Assembly (NCBI GenBank): GCA_950295325.1
Contig: OX485804.1
Location: 55,540,429-55,604,428, forward strand
DNA from: Polytrichum commune
Taxonomy: Eukaryota; Streptophyta; Polytrichopsida; Polytrichales; Polytrichaceae
Direction of reading: 5' to 3'
Length of the DNA stretch: 64,000 bases
The position numbers were made by a program, and so were the translations under genes. Below are positions 35,730 through 45,699 of this stretch, piece after piece. Numbering within the stretch: position 1 is the stretch's first letter; the number at the start of each line of letters is the position of its first letter. The notes beneath the pieces are model-generated. The model made no database searches. It had not been told where the DNA came from and saw nothing but the letters and a program-made list of their open reading frames with translations.

Positions 35730-35814
35730 CATAACATTATTTAGATCTATAATAGTGTTATGTGGGATATTGTGAGTCTCACATAACACTATTATAGATA
35801 TGAATAATGTTATG
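35730..35814. repeat. Long hairpin, about 38-nt arms
   Basis: The left arm begins CATAACATTATTTAGATC and the right arm ends GAATAATGTTATG. The inner arms ATAATAGTGTTATGTG and CACATAACACTATTAT pair perfectly. The loop is about 9 nt with two small mismatched positions mid-arm. The size resembles a compact MITE or a small-RNA-type precursor. There is no expression evidence. Confidence 0.6.
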
Positions 35815-35819
35815 TTAGG

Positions 35820-36785
35820 TGTTTGTTGACTTGACATGTATTCTTTATTAAAAAAAATTGCTTTCACTCTAGGGCGTTTTGAGACATTCCAATTCTTATA
35901 TTGGTTGTCGTGAAACCTAGTGACTAACACAAAATATTGTGCAATCATCCATTTATGACTTCAAATGTATGACAATGATACATAATGTTGGTATTAGACC
36001 ATGTGGTCGCTTGAGATATGCTTGCTTCACATCACAACATGTAGGATGTTGAGGAAACTCAACAAGAAATTTGAAAAAACTAGTGGGAAGATAGACACAC
36101 ACTTTCATTGAAAACACAAAGATCGGAGAGAATTATGGGAAGTTGTCGGACGATTGTTTCTCTTGTTGAGAAGTGATATTGTGAGCAAACCTAGGACCAC
36201 TTTAGATGGGTCCAAGATCGAGAATTGTAGGGATCAATTGGGGACAAATTGAACCCTTGTGTTGGACCCTAGCTTGCTTTTGGTTTCTCAAAAACTGGGC
36301 TCCCCTCATGAGCTTCTCATACTTTTTGTCTGGATCATGGAGCACGTCTCCAAATCGATGTCACGAGGACGCCACCCGGGATGAAACTGGTCCCAGGCCC
36401 TCGTCGGGAGGTTTGCGTCCAATTTAGTGCTCTAAGGGTCCGATAAGGGTTGCTTTACACACAGACTAAGAGCCGTGACCATGAAAATATAAGGCCCTCT
36501 CAAAAAATCATCCAAAGGCCGTACTGAGTGGAAAATGGAAATCCGATTTTGCAATTGATGGGCTTTCAAGCGTAGAGAAAAGTGAAAGTGGACCAGGGTG
36601 AGGTATCGTAACATATGTTCAGGTTCGAGTCCTCACCATGGTAGTATATTATTTTTAAGAACTAATGACAATCTAGTTAATTACTGCGGTCTCTAGTTTT
36701 GTGTTAAACTCACCTCTTTCTGATGGACTTAACACATTGTGAAACATTATCTACTTGTTGCCATGTTTTGAAGGTGAAGCAATAG
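35820..36785. other. Unassigned sequence with a pol III B-box-like motif
   Basis: CAGGTTCGAGTCCTCACCA at 36617 looks like a tRNA T-arm/B-box. GGTGAGG about 27 nt upstream pairs with CCTCACC, but there is no D-arm or anticodon arm. It could be a tRNA-derived SINE relic. The segment 36206-36430 is moderately GC-rich and unrecognised. Confidence 0.3.
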
Positions 36786-36789
36786 ATTG

Positions 36790-37027
36790 CTCGTAGTTAT
36801 AGAAATGTAACACTAGAACGAATAAGGTTGTAGTAAGCCTACAAGGTTGGTTTGTAGTGGGATAAGAGTTATCTTATATTGGTTGTATGAACCAAGTTGA
36901 AAAAGAGCATTTAAGGGCAAGGCACAAGGTGGAGGAGATCATCTCACTCCAAGCATTGTTCATATGCCTTTGTATATGTGTTCTTGCTTGTGAATTCTTA
37001 TATCTAGTCTTATTGAGTTTCAATAGG
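36790..37027 (+). repeat. LTR-like repeat L, copy 2
   Basis: Same wording and order as 31664-31912. It lies about 1.5 kb upstream of the Copia gag start in the same orientation, so it may be the remnant of that element's 5' LTR. No TG...CA ends, primer-binding site or 3' partner was identified, so this stays an inference. Confidence 0.35.
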
Positions 37028-37260
37028 TTATGGACCCACACATGCAAGTGAAGTGCCTAGAAATTTGATTGCTTTGAGGTTGCCGAGTGGATCTTGAGGA
37101 GTTGGCACTTTGGAGCTTCGGAGCATTGGAGGTGTCCAAGAGCACATTTGGTTGTTGTAAGTGTTTCTTTGTGTTTTTTTTTTTGGCTTGATTGTTTGTT
37201 TGATGCAAAGAGTGTTGACTTGTGAGCCTTGAGGGTTGAGAGGCTTCGTTAAGAAGTTTG

Positions 37261-38550
37261 GAGGTGTTTAGAGTTCAAAAGGATACGACTGGAATGTTTT
37301 GAGTGTGGAGAAACTTATTTGAGAGGTTTGGAGGTGTTAGGAGTTCAAAATGATCTAACTTGAGTGTTTTGAGTGTGAAGAAGATTATTTGAGAGGTTTG
37401 GAGGTGCTTAAAGTTCAAAAGAATTTGACTTGCATGTTTTGAGTGTGAAGAAGCTTATTTGAGAGGTTTGGAGGTGTTTAGAGTTCAAAAGAATATGACT
37501 TGAGTGTTTTGAGTGTGGAGAATCTTATTTGAAAGGTTTGGAGGTGTTTAGAGTTCAAAAGGATATGACTTGAATGTTTTGAGTGTGGAGAATCTTATTT
37601 GAAAGGTTTGGAGGTGTTTAGAGTTCAAAAGGATATGACTTTAATGTTTTGAGTGTGGAGAATCTTATTTGAAAGGTTTGGAGGTGTTTGGCGTTTACAA
37701 ACATTTGACCTGAGTGTTTTGAATGTTTAAAGGCGTATTTGTGAAGGTTAAATGTTGAAAGGTTTGTTTGAAAGCATTCAAGGTGTTTTGAGTTGAAGGA
37801 AATATTGTTTGAGTGCCTTCAGTCTGGAAAAACTTATATGAGTGCATTGAATGTGACTTAATATCAAGAACATTTGATTTGAGTGATTGGACAGTACAAA
37901 AGGCACAAATAGATACAAAATGAAAAAAATCGCATTCATTCAAGTTAAATAAAATCTAACTTAAGTGATTAAAAATCCTAACACATTTTGGACTAGAAAT
38001 GGATTCATTTGAGGTGAAGAAGATTTGACTTAAGTGGTTTGATAGTTCTACGGCATATTTGAGAGCAAAACTTTTATTTGTTATGAATTAGATATGATTT
38101 GAATGATTTGAGAGTTCAAAGGCCCATTTGACATCACAAGAGCATTTTTGAGTCCAAATGGACCATATTTGAATGGGTGGAGTTGAACCACAATGTTTGA
38201 AGGCAAGAGGGTTCATTTGAATGTTGGAATGTTGACTTGAGAGATAAGCTTGTCATTTGAGCTCAAAATGAGCATACTTGATTCTTCTGAGTGATTTGAA
38301 TGTTGGAAAGCATATTTGAGGGTGTAAGGCACATTTGAAGTGCAAAAGATCTTGCTTGAATGATTTGAGTGTCTTAAGACTTCTCTTGAGGTGTAGAAGA
38401 CCTATCTTCATGTATTTGAGAGTGTAAGGCATATTTGAGGTGAAGGAGAACTTATTTGAATGCTTTGAGTGTCTTAAATCTTCCTAAAGGTGAAGGAGAT
38501 CTAATCTGCAATGTTTGAATGTACCAACACATTCTTCGAGCGGAAGATGA
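37261..38550 (+). repeat. 70-bp minisatellite grading into degenerate copies
   Basis: GAGGTGTTTAGAGTTCAAAA recurs at 37261, 37331, 37401, 37471, 37541, 37611 and 37681, exactly every 70 bp. Each unit continues TTGA(G/A)TGTTTTGAGTGT and GAGAGGTTTG. Beyond 37720 the same words (TTTGAGTG, CATTTGA, TTCAAAGGC) persist in irregular order to about 38550, suggesting an older, decayed part of one array. The array lies immediately before the gag region. Confidence 0.75.
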
Positions 38551-38565
38551 CATATCTTGAGAGTG

Positions 38566-39470
38566 AAGGGGCAAAAATCATCGACAAGTTCCACGGAGAA
38601 ATATTAAGCCTTTAAAAGTTCAAAATAGAGATGGTTTTGGCGTCAATAGACCTTTGGGACATTGTAGACGGATATGAGAAGGCTCCACTTCCAACACAAA
38701 TCCCAAAGTGTTGAAGGGGTACCAAAGGTGCATCAAGAAGGCCATGTCCATCATTGGCCTCAACTTGGCAGACAACCAACTTGCCCACATCAAGATTTTG
38801 TCCAATAGCCATTTTTTTGCTGCAAGTTCTTCACGTGCACTAGTAGAAGAATATGCCAAAAAGAACCACAATTGAAATCCGTTGCAGTGCTTTTGACTAG
38901 CGTGTAGGTGGTTGCCAAAGGACTACAAATTTGTTTTGTTAATTTATCGACTAAAATGTCAGGAATCTGAAGTGTGTAATATACCGTTGAAAAGGTCTTG
39001 AAAAGACCTTTCCAACGGTATATTACACGCCCTACAAATGTTAAAATTGAAGTTACAAAATGAAAAAGAAAAACTTTGTAGTCGTTGAACGACTGCAGAT
39101 CAGGCTTTTGGTTGTGGTTCTTTTGGGCATATTCTTCCACTAGTGGTGCAAGATGCAAGAAGGAAACGACTTGGTGGTCCATGGTAAGAAGATCTAAACG
39201 TTTGCGGATCAACTCGCGTATTTAAAGGTACCCATGCGGGATGCAAACATCATTATGACTTTGCTTGAGAGTTTGTCGGAGTTTGTCAGAGTTTGTCGGA
39301 GGGCTTGATGATCGCCTTGGAGACGTTGCCGATGAAGGAGTTGGCAATGGAGTATGTGATGGCACGTTTGATGCACAAGATGTCAAAACGCAAGGAGAAG
39401 GAGCCCAAGGCGAAGACGCGGCAATGTTATCACATCAAAGCAAAGTGGGCGATCCACCTTCGTGACAAGG
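38566..39470 (+). pseudogene. Copia-type gag, interrupted by a MITE
   Basis: From about 38613 the plus strand reads KFKIEMVLASIDLWDIVDGY, then after a shift VLKGYQR...KKAMSIIGLNLADNQL. These are the conserved N-terminal and central blocks of Ty1/copia gag (UBN2-type). A 308-bp CACTA-type MITE (38838-39145) then splits the frame. Beyond it gag resumes with KMQEGNDL, FADQLAYLKVPMRDANIIM, LETLPMKEL and a Lys/Glu-rich tail. Stop codons occur even outside the MITE (near 38612 and 39198), so gag was already decaying or decayed afterwards. Retroviral-type gag forms the particle in related elements; this one cannot. Confidence 0.75.
38838..39145. mobile_element. CACTA-type MITE inserted in gag (copy 1)
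   Basis: Starts CACTAGTAGAAGAATATGCC and ends GGCATATTCTTCCACTAGTG. Inverted termini are about 36 bp with few mismatches. It is flanked by GTG on both sides (38835-38837 and 39146-39148), the 3-bp duplication of CACTA elements. The centre is itself palindromic: GGTCTTGAAAAGACC, with TAATATACCGTTG and CAACGGTATATTA outside it. It is 308 bp and non-coding. Removing it with one GTG restores gag continuity, which shows insertion. A relative lies at 41891-42204. Confidence 0.88.
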
Positions 39471-40790
39471 CATAAGGACGTGCTCCTATTATGGCAAGCT
39501 GGACCACATTGCGCGATTTTGCTACAAAACAAAGAACAAGGAAATGAGAGTGCCAAAAATGCGAAGGATGAGGATACATTTGCATTTGCAACGCAACACA
39601 TAGTATATTCGATAAGCTTTTGCGAATGGATCATGAATTCGGGAGCCACAAAATACATAACTTCGTATAGGCGACATTTGACACCTACGAGGTAATTTCT
39701 CCGCACAATGTGCGTTTGGATGATGATAGCATTGCCGAAGGTATTGGAATGGGGTTCATTGTTGTCAAAGTTAAAAAATGAGAGGCAAAACAAGTAGAAT
39801 TTGTATCACATATGTGCTTCATGTGCCCCAGTTGCAAGCCAATTTGTTGTTGGCGAGCAAACTTTTGTTGAAAAGGTTGAAGGTGTGATTTCATATAAAC
39901 AAATACATTCTAGAAGATGCAAACGGTGACGTGGTTGCAATAGCTCGATGTGAAGGGAATTTTTACTAATGACCTTCATGGAGGTATGCGGAGCGGATGC
40001 CGCCAATTTCGTGCATTCACATCCAGGAGATGGTCTGGTAGAGCTTTGGCACCGCCGACTCGGATATTTGAATGTGAGGAGTGTTTATGCACTCCAAAGC
40101 ATGGTGAGGGCCATGAACCTAGGTAAAGCCTCTCGTTCCACCTCTACATTGAATTGCGAAATATGCACGGAGGGTAAGCAATATATGGCAATGTTGGACA
40201 ATGATGCAAAGAGGCTAGCGACAAAGCCATTGGACATTATCCATTCGGTTGTTTGTGGCCGTATGAGAAACACGTCTATGGGAGGGGTAAAGTATTTTGT
40301 TACGTTTGTTGATGATTTTTTGAGGAAAGTGTGGGTTTACATGATGAAATCAAAAGGATAGTGGTTTAGGATAAAAATTTAAGGAGTTCCAATCATTTGT
40401 AGAATCACAATCAGAGCATGAAATCAAGGTGTTTTGGTAGACGAGGGGAGGGAATTCTATTTCGAAAGATTTGGAAGGTTCTTTTTTTTAATGAAACATG
40501 ACATTGAGAGCATGCCTCAAGACATTGGACGAGCGGAGTATGCAATTCGAACCATTGTCGTAATAGCAAAGCGTATACTCAAAGCTTAAAAGCTCGAGAA
40601 ATCGCTTTGGATGGAAGTGGTGGCAAACGTGGTTTATATATTAAACCGATGTCCAACGTGGGTCTTACGCTCCATTATACCTCAAAAAACATGGAGCGGG
40701 ACAAGGCCTTGTACTACATGGGTGTGTTTGGAAGCCTTGATATCCCACACCAACACAATCCCCTTGGACATGTGAGATCACTATCAACAA
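39471..40790 (+). pseudogene. Copia-type pol fragment: zinc knuckle, protease, integrase
   Basis: The order follows Ty1/copia. A gag zinc knuckle CSYYGKLDHIARFC at about 39481 has the second Cys changed to Tyr. A protease motif WIMNSGATKYIT near 39625 has the catalytic Asp changed to Asn. The GAG-pre-integrase domain has LWHRRLGYLN near 40047 (a His changed to Tyr) and CEICTEGKQ intact. The integrase core has HSVVCG, where the first catalytic Asp is normally found, with the later FVDDF block intact. After shifts near 40361 there follow PQDIGRAEY (Glu kept), an in-frame stop, and SLWMEVVANVVYILNRCPT, ending near 40790. Reverse transcriptase, RNase H and a 3' LTR are absent, so the element is 3'-truncated and inactive. 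Confidence 0.8.
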
Positions 40791-40799
40791 TATTTTTTT

Positions 40800-41232
40800 T
40801 TGAGTGGTCACTTGCATGTAAAAGCCAACTTCATGCTGAATGTGTGGGAACATATTTTTCTATTTATCCAACAAAAATTTGAGAATCCCCAATGGTCACA
40901 AAGTTGAAGTTAACAAGTTGGGGATGCTCCTAAAATGTTTTCTTTCTAAATTTAAATGACAAGATGGATGTGAACCCTCATTAAAACATACACACATGTA
41001 CAAAAGTGGAAAACAAACATGTGAGAATTTGAATTTTGAAACTTGGAGTTCATATGCCTCTTTTAGTGGAGGTCAATGTTGATTAACTGGATGATTCTCG
41101 TGTGTCTAGAGAGATTCTTAGGCACAACTAGTCAATATCCTAATGTTCTTAAGTCCAACTAGTTACATGTTGTGATCTTTCGATTTTTCTTCATTAATAG
41201 GAGGTATATTCTCTTAATTCTTCTAGAATGAT

Positions 41233-41298
<66 letters not shown>

Positions 41299-41885
41299 GT
41301 GGGAAGTCTTGATCTTCAAACCGGTTATTTCTCAAAGTCAACTGGTTCATTTGTAACTAGCAATCAATTCTCCCCGTTCATTGGTGTCTTACATATTGAA
41401 CTTGAATGCCATCTAAGAAGCATTTTCTATGGGTTGTTGTCCAAACTGCTAAACTTAGCTGATCCTTACAAGGGACAACATCCACGAGCAAGAAATCCTA
41501 CCTCCTCACTCAAGTCTTAGGGACCTTCTACAAGGATCAAATTCACCTTGGAGCATCGTTCTCCTTCATATGAAATCGAAATATAATGGGACTTGTGCGT
41601 ATCTCTTCTTGAACTATATAAGAATCACCATGCCAAATGACAAACCCAAATGATGTGGCATGCTAATTTCGAACACTCTCCTAACAAGAGATGACTCTTC
41701 AGGTCACTAGGGGCAATAAATTGCTAAGGTGTGTGTGTGTGTGTGACTATTGTGGGCACTTCCAAAAGAATGCTACAAAAGTAATTCATTTCAATTTTAC
41801 TAGCAATAGCTATTAACCACCAAACTTGAGATGTTTCTCATTTCAATTTTTGTTGCAACTCATTGAAGATACTCAATGCTATGGT
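40800..41885. other. Non-coding sequence with microsatellites
   Basis: Contains a (TA)n run at 41235-41294 and a (GT)n run at 41729-41745. No continuation of the Copia reverse transcriptase is seen. Confidence 0.5.
41235..41294. repeat. (TA)n microsatellite, about 60 bp
   Basis: An uninterrupted alternating TA tract. Confidence 0.95.
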
Positions 41886-41890
41886 CCATT

Positions 41891-42204
41891 CACTAGTAGA
41901 AAATTATGCCAAAAAAAACCATAGCTGAAATCGGTTGAAGATCATGTTAGCCAAACGATTGTAGATTTATTTTTTAATGTTTTATCGACTAAAATGTTAA
42001 GAATTTGGGGCATGTAATATATTGTTGGAAAGATCTTGAAAATAACTTTCCAATGGTATATTACACACCCCCAAAATGCTAAAATTTCAGTCAAAAAGTG
42101 AAAAATGAAAATATGTAGTCGTGTAGTGACTATAGATCAGGCTAGTCAAAAGAACTGCAGCTGATTTTGGTTGTGGTTTTTATGAGCATAATTTTCTACT
42201 AGTG
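41891..42204. mobile_element. CACTA-type MITE, copy 2
   Basis: Starts CACTAGTAGAAAATTATGCC and ends ATTTTCTACTAGTG, flanked by ATT at 41888-41890 and 42205-42207. It aligns with copy 1 over its whole length, including the central palindrome (AATATATTGTTGGAAAG against CTTTCCAATGGTATATT) and a GACTATAGATCAGGCT block. Length is 314 against 308 bp. It also carries AGTCAAAAGAACTGCAGC near 42146, not seen at the equivalent place in copy 1. Confidence 0.88.
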
Positions 42205-42209
42205 ATTTA

Positions 42210-43845
42210 GACATCTGCATTCCAAACAACATGTAACTATATCACATACATGGAAACCATATGTGATCAACTTATGCTAGATTGAGGATATTGTACTAGA
42301 GAGTTATGTGTGTTTAAAATGGTCACAAAACAAAGTTGGTTTAAGAAACGTGGACCTTGTGTGGTCACCTTTATTTGACTAGTAAATCACGAAGCTTGTA
42401 TTGAAAAACTAACACCTAGAAGACAACTGTGATGATGAGATTGGACTTTGTGCTCAAAACATATCAACCATTCTAGATATAGTTGACAATACAATTGGGA
42501 AGACGTACACGATTACTTCAAGAGAAGAGATCAACTTGCATGCCTAATTTGTTCCCTCTTTATGCTAAATTTCAACATTAAGATTGTGTTTATTGTATGA
42601 CGGGTTTTATGCATGGAAAATAAGTCAACCTGTGCCTCTCATGTCCTTTATAAAGTGAAATAGCTAAACATAATGTTCCGATGTGTTTTTCGAGTGAATG
42701 AGAATTTCCAATTGTGGGAGCAAGTTCTCTTCATGTGTACCTCAATGCCTTCCTTGTTTATGCATTTTCTCGCTATGAATCGCAATGGTCAAGTTGCAAC
42801 ATATAGTTATTATGGGCAAATTTCTTCTAGTGTCTTAAAGGGTGCTATTACAACAAGGTCCTTCAAGTTCTTAACTGCTAAAGTCAAGGACCAGATGGTG
42901 GTGAGGAGGGATATGTAATCTTGTTGAAGCAAAACTGTGTATGCAAATGTATAGGTAGATTGCACTTGTACAATCATGCAATCAAATATAATATGCTTCT
43001 TGCCCTAAGTTGTACATTGATTTGTGCAATTAGATTGCCCCACGCTAATTTATCAGCATTCCACATTGTTTTGAATACTTGTCACCGTAGTAATAGATAC
43101 ATGAGATATGATTTTATTGTGGTTGCTATACAACTAACATCCAGGGGGGGGGGGTTGACTCATTAGTGGGGTTTGTATGCTTTGTGCGATTGAAGGGTAT
43201 TATTCTAGGATGTAATTTGATGTAGAGGAGATATTACATTGACAATTGCATTGCACATTGTAATAAGTTGGGATGACACATGTTCAAACTAGTATTGATA
43301 CATAATGACAGTCAATTATCTTTATAATGATCCCATAAAGAACATCTCGGGCCCTCCAACTTTGTGAAGGAACTTGTTATGTCTAGGTGCATGATTTGAA
43401 GATGGTGAAGAACTTTTACACTGTTTATGGTATTTAATGGTACTCACTCTCGGAGTTACAAAATGTTATAATTTTTTTAAAGAGAATGTAAGTCTATACC
43501 AAGTAAAGCTATATTTGTTTTATGATATCGAAACAACTCATACAGCCTTGGTTGGTAAAGAATGAAATCTACACTAAAAACTTATAGCAGTTGGTGATTC
43601 CAAATATTAAGTGACAATAAATACCATAAACAATGTAACGTTCATGGTTTGTGGTCTACCCTCTCTCATATTTAAGTACATTCAATACATGAAATAGTGT
43701 GAATGGAACTTGTTATGTAACCAAGTATAAATGGTAAGATCATTCAAATGAAGTACATTGGAGAAGGTTAGTGTGAATGACTTGATAATTAAGATGGCAC
43801 AGATCCTTGGCCAAAACACATAAGACTGATTCAATCTTTGTACTA
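42210..43845. other. Non-coding or unrecognised sequence
   Basis: Two plus frames (42673-42918, 42921-43166) are short and unrecognised. An 11-base G run lies at 43144-43154. Confidence 0.4.
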
Positions 43846-43849
43846 GGCA

Positions 43850-44290
43850 TTTGGGGGTTAGGGGTTAGCACCAATATAAAAGAACCCACAAAATCAAAAT
43901 GTATACTAAACTCCATAATACTACACTTGTGTGGCAACCAAAGCGCACCTGATATTAGGGGGTTATGTAGTGTAAATATGGATGTATGATAAAAGAGTAT
44001 TAGTGTAGCATGTGATATTATGGAATAACACAAAGTTAATATCGTAATAATGACAATAATTACAATGATGTCAACTTGGTGCGTGTGAGTGTGTGGTTTG
44101 AACTCTTTGGTGGTTTATTTTAATGTCAAAACCCATGATATATGGGAGGGAAATGTGGTAACAAGGAGCGAGATTTAAATTGAAAACATCCTTTCCTAGG
44201 GTTTCAGGATATAAAAGAAGGAAGTGACATTAAGGGGGTTCTTATTATGAAGTTTAGAGTGTATTGTGATCTCTTTTTAGTTATTGTGAA
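43850..44290 (-). repeat. Dispersed repeat V, short copy
   Basis: Reverse complement of the outer blocks of 22850-24110: TTATGGAATAACACAAAGTT at 44018, TTTGGTGGTTTATTTTAATG at 44106 and CCATGATATATGGGAGGGAA at 44133. It lacks the roughly 800-bp interior that holds the mini-hairpin array. Confidence 0.55.
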
Positions 44291-44434
44291 TATGATTGTC
44301 TTACACATTGTATAAAATATGACTCATGACGCATGAGACATTGTCTAGCCAAGACCCTCTTAGCCATAGTCAATGGGCAATGAGGAACAAGCATGCCATC
44401 ATAACAAATAAAATTTCAAAATTTGATGGTAGCA

Positions 44435-45030
44435 GGGTGCAAGCATGGTAAAGTGGACAACTCTTGATCCTTGCACAAGTTTAAGTGAAAGTGATTCTAA
44501 AAAATATTGTTTAAAAAAAAATATCGTAAACATTTCAAAAAGATATTGATCTACAAAGCCAAGCAATTTATGTTGACAAAAAAAAATGCAAAAAAAATGC
44601 AAATATTTCAGAAGACGGTGCAAATCATTGTGCAAGTGGTGACATTGAACAAGTAATTTTCAAATTCTTGTTTGAAATAAAATAAAATAACATTTAATTG
44701 GTGATTTTTTGATTTTTTTTATGATGACCTCAAGTGTACAATGAATCAAGAAATATGAAAAAGAAAATCAGGCTCAAAATAGTTAAGGTCATATTATTTA
44801 CATCCAAAATTAGATTTAGCCATTTTATTTTGAGCATTAATTTTAATGATGAGTTTTGAAGTTCTCATTTTTTTTCTACATCTGAGTACTTAACACAACA
44901 ATAGAGGACACCATGGGAAAATTTTTAATTTAAACAATGTTTTGCTACTACCTTTAGGTGTTCAACCAAAAAAAACTATGGTTTTAAAATACCGGTGCAT
45001 TTTTTGGTCCACTTTACCATGCTTGCGCTC
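44435..45030. mobile_element. TIR element family E, copy 1
   Basis: Left end GGGTGCAAGCATGGTAAAGT, right end ACTTTACCATGCTTGCGCTC. It aligns along its length with 63271-63893 (GGACAACTC(T/C)TGATCC, AAGCCAAGCAATTTATG, AACACAACAATAGAGG, TTTTGCTACT). It is 596 bp, without a supported ORF. No clear target duplication was found (flanks TAGCA and AACAT), so the superfamily is open. Confidence 0.65.
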
Positions 45031-45039
45031 AACATGAAA

Positions 45040-45695
45040 AATGTTTGGTCTAGTGAGCACACTTCATGAACCTTCTTATTTTGACAATTGAAAATAGTAG
45101 AACACATAGCTATAATTAAGGATCCCAATGTAAGAAATCAACCAATGAAGACCTACATGCAATGGGAGTGGGCATTTAGACTAAGGTATGTGGCTTGTAT
45201 GTGGGCACTTGCAACTCCATTGCATTTAAAACTTTAGCTGATTTGGTTAGCAATTTCCCATCACAAAGATTGTCATCTCAAATTTTAGAGATGTGAAAGG
45301 TATAAGAGTCCAAAATCAATATTCTTTTTGGGTTTTGAGTTACCACATAAGTCCTTCCAATTGTATTCATTATTCGGAACCCAAAATGGTTAAGTTTTTT
45401 TTATTTTAACACATACTCCAATATCATTCTAATACATATGTTTTTGGTGTCCAGTCTTAACCTTTAAGAATATGAGAACCCATTATGAACCTCAAGGTAT
45501 CATACAAAGAACTTTAAACTTACTCATTGATATGTTCACCTAAATTGTCAAAATTTACCCCATTAAACATCCTCCCACTTATTACATGCAAAATCCCCAT
45601 TAGAACAAACATACATAGAAATTAAATTAGAGAAATGATACAAGCTTGATATATACATGACCAAAATTAAATGGATACCACACATAGCTACCAAC
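45040..45695. other. Non-coding sequence
   Basis: Nothing recognised; R1-like words are too weak to call. Confidence 0.35.
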
Positions 45696-45699
45696 CAAT

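Noticed and set aside
36597-36636. Possible tRNA gene (GGTGAGG...GTTCGAGTCCTCACC)
   Set aside because: Only about 27 nt separate the paired ends, so D- and anticodon arms are missing. At best a SINE or tRNA relic.
37695-37943. 82-codon minus frame
   Set aside because: It is a translation of the degenerate minisatellite and its period reflects the DNA repeat.
38790-39212. 140-codon minus frame across the Copia gag
   Set aside because: It is a shadow that reads through the MITE and antisense gag; its borders coincide with neither.
41159-41350. 63-codon minus frame with Tyr-Ile repeats
   Set aside because: It is a translation of the (TA)n microsatellite.
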